Assembly (NCBI GenBank): GCA_900469625.1
Contig: UBXV01000007.1
Coordinates: forward strand, 62,001-126,000
DNA: 64,000 bases
Source of the DNA: Hyphomicrobiales bacterium
Lineage (GTDB): Bacteria; Pseudomonadota; Alphaproteobacteria; Rhizobiales; Rhizobiaceae
Direction of reading: 5' to 3'
Below the pieces are notes generated by a model, which ran no database searches, had not been told where the DNA came from, and saw only the letters and a list, made by a program, of their open reading frames with translations. This document shows, piece by piece, positions 25,724 through 35,061 of the stretch; the first letter of the stretch is position 1, and each line of letters opens with the position of its first letter. The translations under genes were made by a program, and so were the position numbers.

Positions 25724-27742
25724 TTAGTTTCCTCTGCCGCGCGGCTTGCCGCCTGCAGGACGTCCACCGCCACCGGGACGGCCGCCGCCAGCCGGCTTGC
25801 CGCCACCGGGCTTGCCGCCGCGCGGACCGCCCGAACGTTCACCGAAAGGCTTGCCGCCAGATGGCTTGCCACCGAACGACTTGCCGCGAGGCTTGTCGCC
25901 GAACGGCCGATCACCGCCTTCGCGGCGCGCAGGACGATCACCCTCAGCGCGAGGCGCTCTCGGCTTGTCGGAATAGCTGCGCGGGCCGCCCTCGGAGCGA
26001 GCAGGCCTGTCGCCGAACGACCGATCGCCACCTTCGCGGCGCGGCGGACGGTCTCCACCTTCGCGGCGAGCAGGACGGTCGCCATCGGCGCGCGGGAAGC
26101 GCGGTTTGTCTGAGAAGCTGCGCGGGCCACCCTCGGACCGGGCAGGCCGATCGCCGCCTTCGCGGCGCGGCGGACGGTCACCATGATCGCGTGACTTGCG
26201 GTCACCGCCGTCACCCGACTTGCGACGGCCGAAACCGCCATCGCGACCTTCGTCCTTGCTGCGGCGTGCGGGTTCGCTTGCGCTGATCCATTCGCCCTCT
26301 TCATCCCGACGCTTGACCGGAGCGACGGACGCCGGGCGATCGAAATCCCTCTGCGTGCCGCCCTTGCGGTCGGGATCGAACTTGCCGGACGATTTCGTCG
26401 CAAAGCCGTCCTTGTTGCGGCCGTAACGCTTGGTTGCCGGAGCGCCTTCCGGACGCTCGCGACGAACCGGTTTTGCCGATGCATCGCCTTCAGCCGATTT
26501 CGGCTTCTTCTCGGCCAGCGGACGGGCGCCGGGCGCCATCCAGACATTGGCCGTGCGGGCGCGCTGCGCCGGCGTGCGCTTCGGCCGGTCCTCGAACTTG
26601 GCATCGCCGCGGTCGTCACGCGGGCCACCCTTGCCGCGCGGGCCATCCTTGCCACGGCCACCATCGCGGCGGTCGTCACGACGGGTGTCGAGCTTGGAAA
26701 GCGCGCGCTCGCGCTTGTCTTCCGGCTTTTCCCAACGATTGGCGCGCTCAGGCTTGCGCGGATCGGAAGCGTCTGCCTCCGGCGCCTCGTTGGCAACGGT
26801 TGCCGACTGATCGTTGTAGAGCGGCGCATCGAAGTTCGCCTTGGCATCTTCGATCAGGCGCGGCCCGAGCTGGTCGCGCAGCGTGCGGCCACGAATTTCC
26901 TGCACATGGCCTTCCGGCAGTTCGCCGAGCTGGAACGGCCCGTAGGAAATGCGGATGAGGCGGTTGACGTCGAGGCCGAGCGCGCCGAGCACGTTCTTGA
27001 TCTCGCGGTTCTTGCCTTCGCGCAGCCCCATCGTGATCCAGACGTTCGAACCCTGCACGCGGTCGAGCGTCGCTTCGATGCCGCCGTAAAGCACGCCGTC
27101 GACGGCGATGCCCTCCTTCAGCTTGTCCAGTTCGTCCTGATCGATTTCGCCATGGGCGCGCACACGGTAGCGGCGCAGCCAGCCGGTCGAGGGCAGTTCG
27201 AGCACGCGGGCAAGACCGCCGTCGTTGGTCAGAAGCAGCAGGCCCTCGGTGTTGATGTCGAGGCGGCCGATCGACAGGACACGCGGCAACTCGTCCGGCA
27301 GGTTGTCAAAAACCGTCGGGCGGCCTTCCGGATCGGCATTCGTGGTCACCAGACCGGCCGGCTTGTGGTAGAGCCAGAGACGCGTGCGCTCGATGCCGCG
27401 GATGGCGTGGCCATCCACTTCGATATGGTCGGCAAGCGTTGCGTTGACGACCGGCGTGTCGAGAACGACGCCGTTCAGCGAAACCCGGCCTTCCATGATC
27501 ATGCGCTCGATATCGCGGCGCGACGCTACGCCAGCGCGCGCGAGGATCTTGGAGATGCGCTGCGGCTCGTCGCTGCCTGCTGACGCGGGCTTGGGGCCTG
27601 CAGCGGCGGGCTTCGGGCCTGCCTTGGGCGGCCGCGGGCCACCGGCGTGAGGCGCTTGCGCCTTCTTGCCAGCGAAGTGAGGTTTCTTGTCCCGGCCGGC
27701 GGGCTTGCCGCCAGGCCGCGTGGGCTTGTCTTTGGATGTCAT
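25724..27742 (-). CDS. RluB/RsuA-family pseudouridine synthase with long disordered basic C-terminal tail
   Basis: The 672-residue protein has a short Lys/Pro/Ala-rich N-terminus (1-58), an S4 RNA-binding domain (about 60-105, R-I-S-K-I-L-A-R-A-G-V-A-S-R-R), and an RsuA/RluB/E/F pseudouridine synthase domain (about 115-300). The catalytic Asp162 lies in G-R-L-D-I-N-T-E-G-L-L-L-L-T-N-D. The likely target is a uridine of 23S rRNA (RluB role) but RsuA or RluE/F specificity cannot be excluded. From about residue 320 the protein is low-complexity Arg/Gly/Asp/Pro/Lys, with an internal repeat, which more than doubles the usual family length. Such tails in rhizobial RluB-like proteins probably bind RNA nonspecifically. 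Upstream neighbour tadA is divergent; rsmD follows. Confidence 0.9.
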   Translation of the reverse strand: MTSKDKPTRPGGKPAGRDKKPHFAGKKAQAPHAGGPRPPKAGPKPAAAGPKPASAGSDEPQRISKILARAGVASRRDIERMIMEGRVSLNGVVLDTPVVNATLADHIEVDGHAIRGIERTRLWLYHKPAGLVTTNADPEGRPTVFDNLPDELPRVLSIGRLDINTEGLLLLTNDGGLARVLELPSTGWLRRYRVRAHGEIDQDELDKLKEGIAVDGVLYGGIEATLDRVQGSNVWITMGLREGKNREIKNVLGALGLDVNRLIRISYGPFQLGELPEGHVQEIRGRTLRDQLGPRLIEDAKANFDAPLYNDQSATVANEAPEADASDPRKPERANRWEKPEDKRERALSKLDTRRDDRRDGGRGKDGPRGKGGPRDDRGDAKFEDRPKRTPAQRARTANVWMAPGARPLAEKKPKSAEGDASAKPVRRERPEGAPATKRYGRNKDGFATKSSGKFDPDRKGGTQRDFDRPASVAPVKRRDEEGEWISASEPARRSKDEGRDGGFGRRKSGDGGDRKSRDHGDRPPRREGGDRPARSEGGPRSFSDKPRFPRADGDRPARREGGDRPPRREGGDRSFGDRPARSEGGPRSYSDKPRAPRAEGDRPARREGGDRPFGDKPRGKSFGGKPSGGKPFGERSGGPRGGKPGGGKPAGGGRPGGGGRPAGGKPRGRGN
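25907..26182 (-). repeat. In-frame tandem repeat in the pseudouridine synthase tail
   Basis: Residues 521-612 hold two copies of a unit of about 42-46 residues. Both begin G-D-R-P-P-R-R-E-G-G-D-R, continue R-P-A-R-S-E-G-G-P-R-S then S-D-K-P-R, and end G-D-R-P-A-R-R-E-G. The second copy has a four-residue S-F-G-D insert. The copies are similar at DNA level, so the length is probably variable between strains. Confidence 0.85.
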
Positions 27743-27815
27743 TTGTGTTGCCTGCCTTTTGCGGCTGTCCTATCAGGTCGAAGCCCGTGGGTTAAGAGAA
27801 ATTATTGTTTGAGCG

Positions 27816-28265
27816 ATGGCTGATACGACACGCTTCATGGATGCGGCCCTCGAAGAGGCCAAAAAGGCGGGCCAGCGCGGCGAAGTGCCGATCGGCGCCG
27901 TGGTCGTTTTCAATGGCGAGATCATCGCGCGGGCCGGAAACCGGACCCGCGAGCTCAACGATATCACCGCCCATGCCGAGGTCGTGGCGATCCGGGAGGC
28001 TTGCCAGGCGCTCGGGGACGAGCGGCTGACGGGTGCCGATCTCTACGTCACCCTGGAGCCCTGCACCATGTGCGCGGCCGCGATCTCGTTTGCCCGCATC
28101 CGTCGCCTTTATTACGGCGCCGAAGACCCGAAGGGCGGCGCCGTCGACAGCGGCGTGCGCTTTTACGGCTCGCCGACCTGCCATCACGTTCCGGACGTCT
28201 ATTCCGGGCTTGGCGAGCGCGAGGCAGCCGATATTCTCAGGGACTTCTTTGCCGCGAAACGCTGA
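27816..28265 (+). CDS. tadA: tRNA-specific adenosine deaminase TadA
   Basis: TadA converts A34 to inosine in the anticodon of tRNA-Arg(ACG). The 149-residue protein has the cytidine/deoxycytidylate deaminase zinc motif H53-A-E55 and P-C83-T-M-C86, with the substrate-loop N-x-x-N-D region before it. The length fits bacterial TadA. It is divergent from the pseudouridine synthase gene across 73 bases and convergent with the GNAT gene. Other zinc deaminases (guanine or cytosine) share the motif, but V-T-L-E-P-C-T-M-C-A-A-A-I and the neighbouring RNA-modification genes favour TadA. Confidence 0.93.
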   Translation: MADTTRFMDAALEEAKKAGQRGEVPIGAVVVFNGEIIARAGNRTRELNDITAHAEVVAIREACQALGDERLTGADLYVTLEPCTMCAAAISFARIRRLYYGAEDPKGGAVDSGVRFYGSPTCHHVPDVYSGLGEREAADILRDFFAAKR

Positions 28266-28279
28266 CGCGGCCGAACCTC

Positions 28280-28759
28280 TCACCCGGCAGCAAAGGTTTC
28301 GAGCGCCGCGCCCGAGAGCCTGTAGCGCGTCCACTCCGACATCGGCTCTGCGCCGACGGCCTCGTAAACGCGGATGGCCGGCTCGTTCCAGTCGAGCACG
28401 CTCCATTCGAAGCGGCCACAGCCCTCCTCGACGGCGATCCTTGCAAGATGCTTCAACAGCATCTTGCCGGCGCCGGAGCCGCGGCAATCGGGCGTTACAT
28501 AGAGATCTTCGAGATAGAGCCCCTTGCGCGCCTGCCAGGTGGAATAATTGTAGAACCACATGGCGAAGCCGGCCGGCCTTCCGTCCTTCTCGCAGATCAC
28601 CGCGCGCGTGAGCGCGGCCGGACCGAAGAGCGAAGCCTCGATCAATTCAACCGTCGCCTCGACGGCGTCCGGCTCCTTCTCGTAGATGGCAAGTTCGGTG
28701 ATGAACCGCAGAATGACCTCGGCGTCATCAGGGCGCGCGTCGCGGATGCTGATCGTCAT
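28280..28759 (-). CDS. GNAT-family N-acetyltransferase
   Basis: The 159-residue protein is a single GNAT domain. The acetyl-CoA-binding segment is L-E-D-L-Y-V-T-P-D-C-R-G-S-G-A-G-K-M-L-L at about residues 88-107, in the R/Q-x-x-G-x-G/A form. The V-L-D-W-N-E-P-A-I-R-V-Y-E-A-V-G-A segment resembles the spermidine/spermine (diamine) N-acetyltransferase branch. Acetylation of a diamine or amino-acid-like amine is therefore possible but unproven. It starts three bases after the lipoprotein gene stops, so it is in the ileS transcript. Confidence 0.85.
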   Translation of the reverse strand: MTISIRDARPDDAEVILRFITELAIYEKEPDAVEATVELIEASLFGPAALTRAVICEKDGRPAGFAMWFYNYSTWQARKGLYLEDLYVTPDCRGSGAGKMLLKHLARIAVEEGCGRFEWSVLDWNEPAIRVYEAVGAEPMSEWTRYRLSGAALETFAAG

Positions 28760-28762
28760 GAC

Positions 28763-29383
28763 TTAGAAGGGCCAGTACCACTTGGTGCCGGAATCCTTGA
28801 CCTGGGCTTCCTTCTTGCGGCGGCGCTCCTTGGCTTTCTCCGGTTCGCCCAGATCGGCTTCGGCACCTTCCGGCAGGCGTCGGTATTCAAGCGGCGGGTC
28901 GCTCAGGAAGCGGCGCTTGTCGGAATAGGCGCCCATCTCGATCTTGCGCGCCTCGCGATAGGCTTCCTGCTGCTCCTTGGTCGAAAGACGGCGACCATTG
29001 GCGCTGGCCTTGGCGAGCGGCGAAACGTAGTTCGGGTTGTTCTTGTTGGCGTCGGCCTCTTCGCGCAGACGGCTGCGCGCTTCTTCCGGCGACTCGACCC
29101 ATTGCGGGTTGGCTTCGCGGCTGGCAAGCGACGTCTGCGGCTCCACGAGAGCCGTCTGTTGGGCGGACGGGGGCAACACCAGGCCCGGGCGGGGCTGATA
29201 CTTGACCGGAGCGCCGCTCTTCGGAGCAATGCTGACAGCGCTTCCGAGATCGTCCATCAGTTGCTCGCCTGCCGACTTGTCGGTGCCATAGGTCGGGCCG
29301 CCGATGCAGCCGGAAAGCACCAGGCCGCTCGCCAGGACGGCGGCAACGCTAGCAAACAGTCGCAACTCTCGCGTCATTTCCAT
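28763..29383 (-). CDS. Putative lipoprotein of unknown function
   Basis: The 206-residue protein has a lipoprotein signal: M-E-M-T-R-E-L-R-L-F, a hydrophobic stretch and lipobox L-V-L-S-G-C at about residues 19-24, so it should be lipidated and probably in the outer membrane. The start at 29383 is set by GGAAGGAA just upstream; the frame extends to 29497 without signal character. The mature part is hydrophilic with many charged residues, including a K-A-K-E-R-R-R-K-K-E run near the end, and closes with K-W-Y-W-P-F. I do not recognise the family. It lies 129 bases after ileS and directly before the GNAT gene. Confidence 0.78.
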   Translation of the reverse strand: MEMTRELRLFASVAAVLASGLVLSGCIGGPTYGTDKSAGEQLMDDLGSAVSIAPKSGAPVKYQPRPGLVLPPSAQQTALVEPQTSLASREANPQWVESPEEARSRLREEADANKNNPNYVSPLAKASANGRRLSTKEQQEAYREARKIEMGAYSDKRRFLSDPPLEYRRLPEGAEADLGEPEKAKERRRKKEAQVKDSGTKWYWPF

Positions 29384-29512
29384 GAGATTCCTTCCAGCCG
29401 GCCACCGTCCCGTGCGCGGCCACACAGCGCCCATGGCGGAGAAATCCGCCAAATTTCGGGCAGGTTTTACCGGATGAATGCAGTAAGCGCAATTCATCCG
29501 GTAAATGATCCC

Positions 29513-32422
29513 TTAAGCTTTGAAGCCAAGTTCCCGGAGTGCGGCAGCATCGCGGGCAGACACCTCTGGGTAGAGTGCGTCCGAACCGACATCGGTGGTG
29601 ATCCGCCAGGAGCGGGCGCACTTGCGACCAACGGCCGTCTGCGGCACGACAGTCACCTTCGCGACCTCGGGCAGACGGAAGGCCTCCGCAGGCCCCTCGC
29701 CCGCCTCGACCGTGATCGAGGAGGTGATGCAGATTTCGGCGAAATCTTCACCTTCGAGTGCCTTCAGCAGATCCGGATCGGCGATATGGACGACCGGTGC
29801 GGCTTCCAGCGACGAACCGATGCGCTTTTCGCGGCGCTCGATTTCGAGGGCGCCGGTGACGACCGTGCGCACGGCGCGGATCTTCTCCCACTTCGCTTCG
29901 AGCGCATCGTTCTTCCATTCCGCAGGGATCTGCGGGAACTGCTCGAGGTGAACGGAGACCTGGTCGGGCTTGCGCGACAGCCACGCTTCCTCGCAGGTGA
30001 AGGGCAGCATCGGCGCCAGCCACAGCACCAGGCAATCGAACAGCTTGCGGATCACGGCAAGTGCCGAGCGACGACGAAGGCTCGACGGCGCGTCGCAATA
30101 GAGCGCATCCTTGCGGACGTCGAAATAGAAGGCCGAGAGTTCGACATTCGAGAAATCGATCAGCGAGCGGGCGATCCGCTTGAAGTCGAATGCATCGTAA
30201 CCTTCACGAACGACCTGATCGAGTTCGGCCAGGCGATGCAGCATCAGCTTTTCGAGTTCGGGCAGATCGGCATAGGCGATCTCCTCGCCCTGGTCGTGTG
30301 CCAGCGTGCCCAGCATCCAGCGAATGGTGTTGCGCAGCTTGCGATAGGCGTCGATGTTGGTCTGGATGATCGTCTTGCCGAGACGCTGGTCTTCCCAATA
30401 GTCCGTCGTCATCACCCAGAGACGCAGGATGTCGGCGCCGGCATCCTTCATCACCTCCTGCGGGGTAACGGTGTTGCCCTTCGACTTCGACATCTTCTCG
30501 CCCTTCTCGTCCATGGTGAAGCCATGGGTGACAACGGCGTTGTAGGGCGCACGACCGCGCGTCGCGCAGGATTCGAGCAGCGACGAGTGGAACCAGCCGC
30601 GATGCTGGTCAGAGCCTTCGAGATAGACGTCGGCCGGCCACTTCAGATCAGGACGATCCTCGAGCGTGAAGGTGTGGGTCGAGCCCGAATCGAACCAGAC
30701 GTCGAGAATGTCCATGACCTGGTGCCACTTTTCGTGGTCATGGTCGTTGCCGAGGAAGCGGTCCTTGGCACCGTCGGCAAACCAGGCGTCGGCACCTTCC
30801 AGCTCGAAAGCGTCGAGGATGCGAGCATTGACGGCCTCGTCGACGAGGATCTCGCCCTGCTCGTCGGCAAAGATCGCGATCGGCACGCCCCAGGCGCGCT
30901 GGCGCGACAGCACCCAGTCCGGGCGCCCTTCGATCATCGCGCGCAGGCGGTTCTGGCCGGTGCCCGGCACGAAGCGGGTGTCGTCGATGGCAGACAGCGC
31001 CCGCGAGCGCAGCGTCGTGCCGTCGCCGAAGCCCTTGTCCATGTAGACGAACCATTGCGGCGTGTTGCGGAAGATCACCGGCTTTTTCGAGCGCCAGGAG
31101 TGCGGGTAGGAGTGCTTGAGGCGGCCGCGGGCAAACAGTGCCTGGCGGCCGATGAGCGCCTTGATGACGCGTTCGTTGGCGTCGCCCTTCTTGCCCTTGT
31201 CGTCGAGCACGCGGCCGGCACCGCCTTCGGCGTCCGGACCAAAGCCGTGGGCGTCGGCGGTGAAGTAGCCGGCGTCGTCGACTGTGAACGGGATCGCCGA
31301 GGATATGCCGCGAGCTTCGAGCGCGCGGGCATTGTCCATCCAGGCGTCAAAGTCCTCGCGGCCGTGGCTGGGCGCCGTGTGGACGAAGCCGGTGCCGGCG
31401 TCGTCGGTCACGTGGTCGCCGTCGAGCAGCGGCACCTTGAAGGCGTAGCCGCCACCCAGACCGTGCAGAGGATGGGCGCAGGTGACCGAGGCCAGCTCGC
31501 TGCCTTCGATATCGCGGACGAAATTGAAGGTGAGCTTGGCCTTGGCGGCGGACTCGTCGGCCAGGCGCTTGGCGAAGATCAGCTTTTCGCCGGGCTGCGG
31601 GCCGAAGTCGTTTTCGGCGGTCGCAACTTCATAAAGGCCGTAGGCATAACGCGAGGAGAAGGCGATCGCGCGGTTGCCGGGGATGGTCCAGGGCGTGGTC
31701 GTCCAGATGACGACGAAGGTGCCGGCCAGATCCTGCGGACCTTCCGTGACCGGGAACTTCACCCAGATCATGTCGCTTTCGACGTCGGCATATTCGACTT
31801 CGGCCTCGGCCAGCGCCGTGCGCTCGACGACCGACCACATCACCGGCTTGGAGCCGCGATAGAGCTGGCCCATTTTGGCGATCTTCATCAGTTCGCCGGC
31901 GATACGGGCTTCCGCATGGAAGTTCATCGTCGTGTAGGGGTTGTCGAAGTCGCCCTCGATGCCCAGACGCTTGAACTCTTCCGCCTGGATCTGGATCCAG
32001 CCGGCGGCAAAGTCGCGGCACTCCTTGCGGAATTCGTTGACCGGAACCTCGTCCTTGTTCTGGCCCTTCTCGCGATACTTCTCCTCGATCTTCCATTCGA
32101 TCGGAAGACCGTGGCAATCCCAGCCCGGGACATAGTTTGCATCGAAGCCGCGCATCTGGAACGAGCGGTTGATGACGTCCTTGAGGATCTTGTTCAGCGC
32201 GTGGCCGATATGGATGTTGCCGTTGGCATAGGGAGGGCCGTCGTGCAGCACGAATTTCTCGCGGCCGGCAGCCGAGGCGCGCAGCTTCTTGTAGAGGCCC
32301 ATCTTCTGCCAGCGGGCGACCGTTTCCGGTTCCTTCTGCGGCAGGCCGGCGCGCATCGGAAACTCGGTCTGCGGCAGGTAGAGGGTGGAGGAATAGTCGA
32401 TCTTCTCAGCGGTATCTGTCAT
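29513..32422 (-). CDS. ileS: Isoleucyl-tRNA synthetase
   Basis: The 969-residue class I synthetase charges tRNA-Ile and edits valine. It has H-I-G-H at residues 71-74, the CP1 editing insertion, K-M-S-K-S near residue 640 and a class Ia anticodon-binding domain. The C-terminus reads G-R-K-C-A-R-S-W and then has no further paired cysteines, so the C-terminal zinc site of E. coli IleS is lost or reduced. The start at 32422 ([10 protein letters not shown]) gives the length I expect for rhizobial IleS; ATGs at 32437 and 32467 are in frame. Downstream come the lipoprotein and GNAT genes on the same strand. Confidence 0.96.
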   Translation of the reverse strand: MTDTAEKIDYSSTLYLPQTEFPMRAGLPQKEPETVARWQKMGLYKKLRASAAGREKFVLHDGPPYANGNIHIGHALNKILKDVINRSFQMRGFDANYVPGWDCHGLPIEWKIEEKYREKGQNKDEVPVNEFRKECRDFAAGWIQIQAEEFKRLGIEGDFDNPYTTMNFHAEARIAGELMKIAKMGQLYRGSKPVMWSVVERTALAEAEVEYADVESDMIWVKFPVTEGPQDLAGTFVVIWTTTPWTIPGNRAIAFSSRYAYGLYEVATAENDFGPQPGEKLIFAKRLADESAAKAKLTFNFVRDIEGSELASVTCAHPLHGLGGGYAFKVPLLDGDHVTDDAGTGFVHTAPSHGREDFDAWMDNARALEARGISSAIPFTVDDAGYFTADAHGFGPDAEGGAGRVLDDKGKKGDANERVIKALIGRQALFARGRLKHSYPHSWRSKKPVIFRNTPQWFVYMDKGFGDGTTLRSRALSAIDDTRFVPGTGQNRLRAMIEGRPDWVLSRQRAWGVPIAIFADEQGEILVDEAVNARILDAFELEGADAWFADGAKDRFLGNDHDHEKWHQVMDILDVWFDSGSTHTFTLEDRPDLKWPADVYLEGSDQHRGWFHSSLLESCATRGRAPYNAVVTHGFTMDEKGEKMSKSKGNTVTPQEVMKDAGADILRLWVMTTDYWEDQRLGKTIIQTNIDAYRKLRNTIRWMLGTLAHDQGEEIAYADLPELEKLMLHRLAELDQVVREGYDAFDFKRIARSLIDFSNVELSAFYFDVRKDALYCDAPSSLRRRSALAVIRKLFDCLVLWLAPMLPFTCEEAWLSRKPDQVSVHLEQFPQIPAEWKNDALEAKWEKIRAVRTVVTGALEIERREKRIGSSLEAAPVVHIADPDLLKALEGEDFAEICITSSITVEAGEGPAEAFRLPEVAKVTVVPQTAVGRKCARSWRITTDVGSDALYPEVSARDAAALRELGFKA

Positions 32423-32487
32423 GGTCTTTGCAATCATCTTTTCCGCGCGGATCATCGCGCATGCCAAAGGGTGGTATCTGGCGCAGC

Positions 32488-32580
32488 CCCCGAAATCGGG
32501 ATCGATCTTTAGAAGGGATCATGCGCAGCTTCAAAGTTTCAGAGCGACCAGAGCGCGTCCAGCAGACGCGCGGCGCTCTA
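32488..32580. repeat. Dispersed rhizobial intergenic repeat (RIME-like), diverged copy
   Basis: The 343-base gap between ribF and ileS (32423-32765) has no gene. It holds an element with an AAATCGGGATCGAT block, then GGATCATGCGCAGCTTCAAAGT, then a hairpin GCGCGTC-CAGCA-GACGCGC (32553-32571) ending GGCGCTCTA. From memory, this order of blocks resembles the very abundant palindromic intergenic repeats of Sinorhizobium and Rhizobium. Several positions differ, so this would be a decayed copy. A genome self-comparison would settle it. Confidence 0.5.
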
Positions 32581-32765
32581 GAAATGACTGGGGGCGCTGG
32601 AAACGCCGAAATCCCGGACCTTCCGGCGGCCTAGTGCGCGCGGAAAGCCGGGCCGATAATTCGCTGATCGATGGTCAGTCGACGGTGCCGGGTCATGGTG
32701 GCCGGTTGTTTAAGGCGTTTTCGGCCTTTTGAAAAGGTCCGCCGCTGCGGCGCGACGGATTTCTT

Positions 32766-33749
32766 TCAGGCAAAGCAGATCCGGCGGTCGATATCGCCAA
32801 GGGGCGCGACGCCGGAGAGCAGCGCCCTTGCCTCTTCCTCGTCCTGCCGGATCTGCGCCACCAGCGGGTCGAGCCCGTCGAATTTCAGTTCGTCGCGCAG
32901 GTGGCCGAAGAACGAGACCGAACAGACCTCGCCGTAGAGATCGCCGGAAAAGTCGAAGACGAAGGTCTCGAGCAGCGCCTCGCCGTCGCTGTCGACGGTC
33001 GGGCGACGGCCGAAGCTCGCGACCCCGTCATAAAGCGAGCCGTCGGCCCGGCGGAACCGCACGGCATAAATGCCGGCGCGAAGCTCGACTTCTGGCGGCA
33101 GGCGCATGTTGGCCGTGGGATAGCCGAGCGTTCGCCCGAGCTTCTTGCCGTCGATCACTTCGGCCTCGACCGTATAGCGGTAGCCGAGCAGGCCGGCGGC
33201 GTGGGAAACGTCACCCTGCCCCAGCAGCGCACGGATGAAGCTCGAGGAAATCACCGAGGCGTTCTCGTCGCGAAACGCATCGACGAGCGTCACGCCGAAA
33301 CCATTGTCGCCGCCCGCCGCCATCAGGAAGGCGGGGCCGCCTTCGCGCCCCTTGCCGAAATGGAAATCAAAGCCGGTGACGACATGCGAGGCGTGCAGCC
33401 ATTCCAAGAGCACGCGATGGATAAAGTCGGAGGCCGACAGTTCGGAGAAGGTGCGGTCAAACGGATATTCGATGACGGCGCCAAAGCCCATGCCTTCAAG
33501 GATGCGGGCTTTCAATGGCGCGGGCGTCAGGCGGAACACCGGCGTGTCGGGCCGAAACACCGTGCGCGGATGCGGTTCGAAGGTCAGCACCAGCGCGGGC
33601 ACGCCGCGGGCCTTGGCTTCTTCCAGCGCCCGCTCCAGCACCGACTGATGACCGCGGTGCACGCCGTCGAAATTGCCGATGGCGACGACGCCGCCACGCA
33701 GGCGCTCGGGCAGCGGATCGCGGGTCTCGTTGCGATGAAAAACCGTCAT
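32766..33749 (-). CDS. ribF: Bifunctional riboflavin kinase/FAD synthetase RibF
   Basis: RibF phosphorylates riboflavin to FMN and adenylates it to FAD. The 327-residue protein has an N-terminal FAD synthetase domain with G-N-F-D-G-V-H31-R-G-H34 and a C-terminal riboflavin kinase domain with G-R-T-L-G-Y-P-T-A-N near residue 205. The ATG at 33749 follows a GGGGGAG ribosome site; the in-frame extension to 33788 overlaps the upstream gene and is not needed. It begins 14 bases after the HAD gene stops and is probably cotranscribed with it. It precedes ileS in the same direction across a 343-base gap. Confidence 0.96.
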   Translation of the reverse strand: MTVFHRNETRDPLPERLRGGVVAIGNFDGVHRGHQSVLERALEEAKARGVPALVLTFEPHPRTVFRPDTPVFRLTPAPLKARILEGMGFGAVIEYPFDRTFSELSASDFIHRVLLEWLHASHVVTGFDFHFGKGREGGPAFLMAAGGDNGFGVTLVDAFRDENASVISSSFIRALLGQGDVSHAAGLLGYRYTVEAEVIDGKKLGRTLGYPTANMRLPPEVELRAGIYAVRFRRADGSLYDGVASFGRRPTVDSDGEALLETFVFDFSGDLYGEVCSVSFFGHLRDELKFDGLDPLVAQIRQDEEEARALLSGVAPLGDIDRRICFA

Positions 33750-33763
33750 CTCGATCTCCCCCG

Positions 33764-34612
33764 TCAGGCGAGCCTGGGCATCCACCACTTCGGCGAAGCG
33801 CCTTCCTTCTTGAGGAAGGCCGCAAGCTTCGCCTCGTCGGTCCGGCTTTCGTTCATGTATTCCAGGGCGTGAATGCCGGCGCTGATGTAGAGCAGGTCAA
33901 AACCGGCATCCTGGGCCCCCTTGACGTCGGTCGGCATGCCGTCGCCGACCGCGATGATGCGCGACAGGTCCAGCGCGCCGCGAACAGCCTTGGCCTCCGT
34001 CAGCGCCGCACGGTAGATCGAGATGTAAGGCTTGCCGGCGATACGCGCCTCGCCGCCGAGCTCTTCGTAAAGCTTGGCGATGGCGCCGGCGCACGGGATC
34101 AGGCGGTGACCACGCTCGACCACCAGGTCCGGGTTGGCACAGATGAACGGGATCTTGCGCCTGGCAAGCCCCGTCAGCGTCGCGCGGTAGTGCTCCGGCG
34201 TTTCGGTTTCATCATCATAGAAGCCGGCGCAGACGACGGTCTGCGCATCTTCCGACGAGACGATCTCGGTGCCGAGCCCTTCGAGCAGCGGCAGGTCGCG
34301 TTCGGCGCCGATGAAGAAGATCTTCTTGTCGGCAGCGGCAATCAAGCCGCGGGTCACATCCCCCGACGTGACAATGCGATCATAGGCTTCATCGGGAACG
34401 CCGAGCCCGCGGATCTGCACCTTGACGCTCGGGCTCGGCCGCGGCGAGTTGGTAATGAGCACCACCGTCAGCCCCGCCGCGCGCGCCTCCGCCAGCGCTT
34501 CACATGCGGACGCAAAGGCCTGGACACCATTGTGGAGAACGCCCCAGACGTCGCAGAGCACGACGTCGTAGCGCCCTGCGATTTCCCGAAAACTGTTGAT
34601 CCGTGCGGCCAT
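33764..34612 (-). CDS. HAD-IIA family hydrolase (TIGR01459-like)
   Basis: The 282-residue protein is a subclass IIA HAD phosphatase, the NagD-like group, and matches the alphaproteobacterial TIGR01459 pattern. Motif I is D21-V-W-G-V-L-H-N-G, motif [11 protein letters not shown], and motif [16 protein letters not shown]2-type cap lies between. The ATG at 34612 is preceded by AGGAAG. Substrate is unknown. Its close position before ribF suggests a possible link to flavin nucleotide metabolism, for example dephosphorylation of an intermediate, but that is only contextual. Confidence 0.85.
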   Translation of the reverse strand: MAARINSFREIAGRYDVVLCDVWGVLHNGVQAFASACEALAEARAAGLTVVLITNSPRPSPSVKVQIRGLGVPDEAYDRIVTSGDVTRGLIAAADKKIFFIGAERDLPLLEGLGTEIVSSEDAQTVVCAGFYDDETETPEHYRATLTGLARRKIPFICANPDLVVERGHRLIPCAGAIAKLYEELGGEARIAGKPYISIYRAALTEAKAVRGALDLSRIIAVGDGMPTDVKGAQDAGFDLLYISAGIHALEYMNESRTDEAKLAAFLKKEGASPKWWMPRLA

Positions 34613-34938
34613 GCGGGCTTCCTGCAAACTCGGTTTCCGGCTTGCATGGCAAGGAAGGGCCGAGAATACAAGCCTCGGCTCGCGAAAAACGCCGCCATTC
34701 CCAAGGATTCAACGGCCCGCGCACCGGATGGCGAGGTGAGGCACTCGGGCGTGCGGGCCGAAGATGGGCGCAGGCCAGCGGGTCCTACGACAGCAACCGG
34801 ATCGAGCCGCGCGCTGACTGCCCCAATTCCGGCGGATTCCTCCAACAGCAATGTTCGCGCCCGTTCCGGCCGCAATCTGCAGCGACCCTACCAAGCCTCG
34901 CGATAACCATGTCGCCGGAAATTTTTAAACGGCCAATC
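34613..34938. other. Intergenic region upstream of the groE promoter, no gene seen
   Basis: This is the divergent gap between the HAD gene and groES. A frame is open across it in the direction of groES, but the translation is Arg/Pro-rich and unlike a protein. I see no RNA gene and no clear leftward promoter for the HAD-ribF pair. Confidence 0.4.
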
Positions 34939-34970
34939 CTTGACTCGCACCGGACCCAGCCTTATCTCGG
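34939..34970 (+). promoter_or_regulatory. groESL promoter, sigma32-like with sigma70-like overlap
   Basis: CTTGACT (34939-34945) and CTTATCTCGG (34961-34970) fit the alphaproteobacterial heat-shock promoter pattern CTTGAC, about 16-18 bases, CYTATNTNNG. The same bases read as a vegetative promoter: TTGACT, 17 bases, TATCTC. Transcription would start close to the CIRCE element. Confidence 0.65.
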
Positions 34971-34975
34971 CCTCG

Positions 34976-35002
34976 CTAGCACTCTACAAGCGAGAGTGCT
35001 AA
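34976..35002. promoter_or_regulatory. CIRCE operator (HrcA binding site)
   Basis: CTAGCACTC, nine bases, GAGTGCTAA. The right arm is the exact CIRCE consensus and the left arm differs only at its first base (C for T). HrcA bound here would repress groESL outside heat shock. The site lies between the promoter and groES, about 60 bases before the start codon. Confidence 0.95.
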
Positions 35003-35061
35003 CACCCATCCATCGGGTCGATGAGCGATCCGATATGTCATTTGATCGAGGGATTAGACTA

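Noticed and set aside
25609..26847. 412-codon - strand frame within the pseudouridine synthase tail
   Set aside because: It is the same low-complexity DNA read in another frame; the annotated frame continues the S4 and synthase domains.
28001..32512. 1503-codon open frame on the + strand opposite ileS
   Set aside because: It is antisense to a clear isoleucyl-tRNA synthetase. Its translation is Arg/His/Gly/Asp-rich without domains, as expected for the shadow of a GC3-rich gene.
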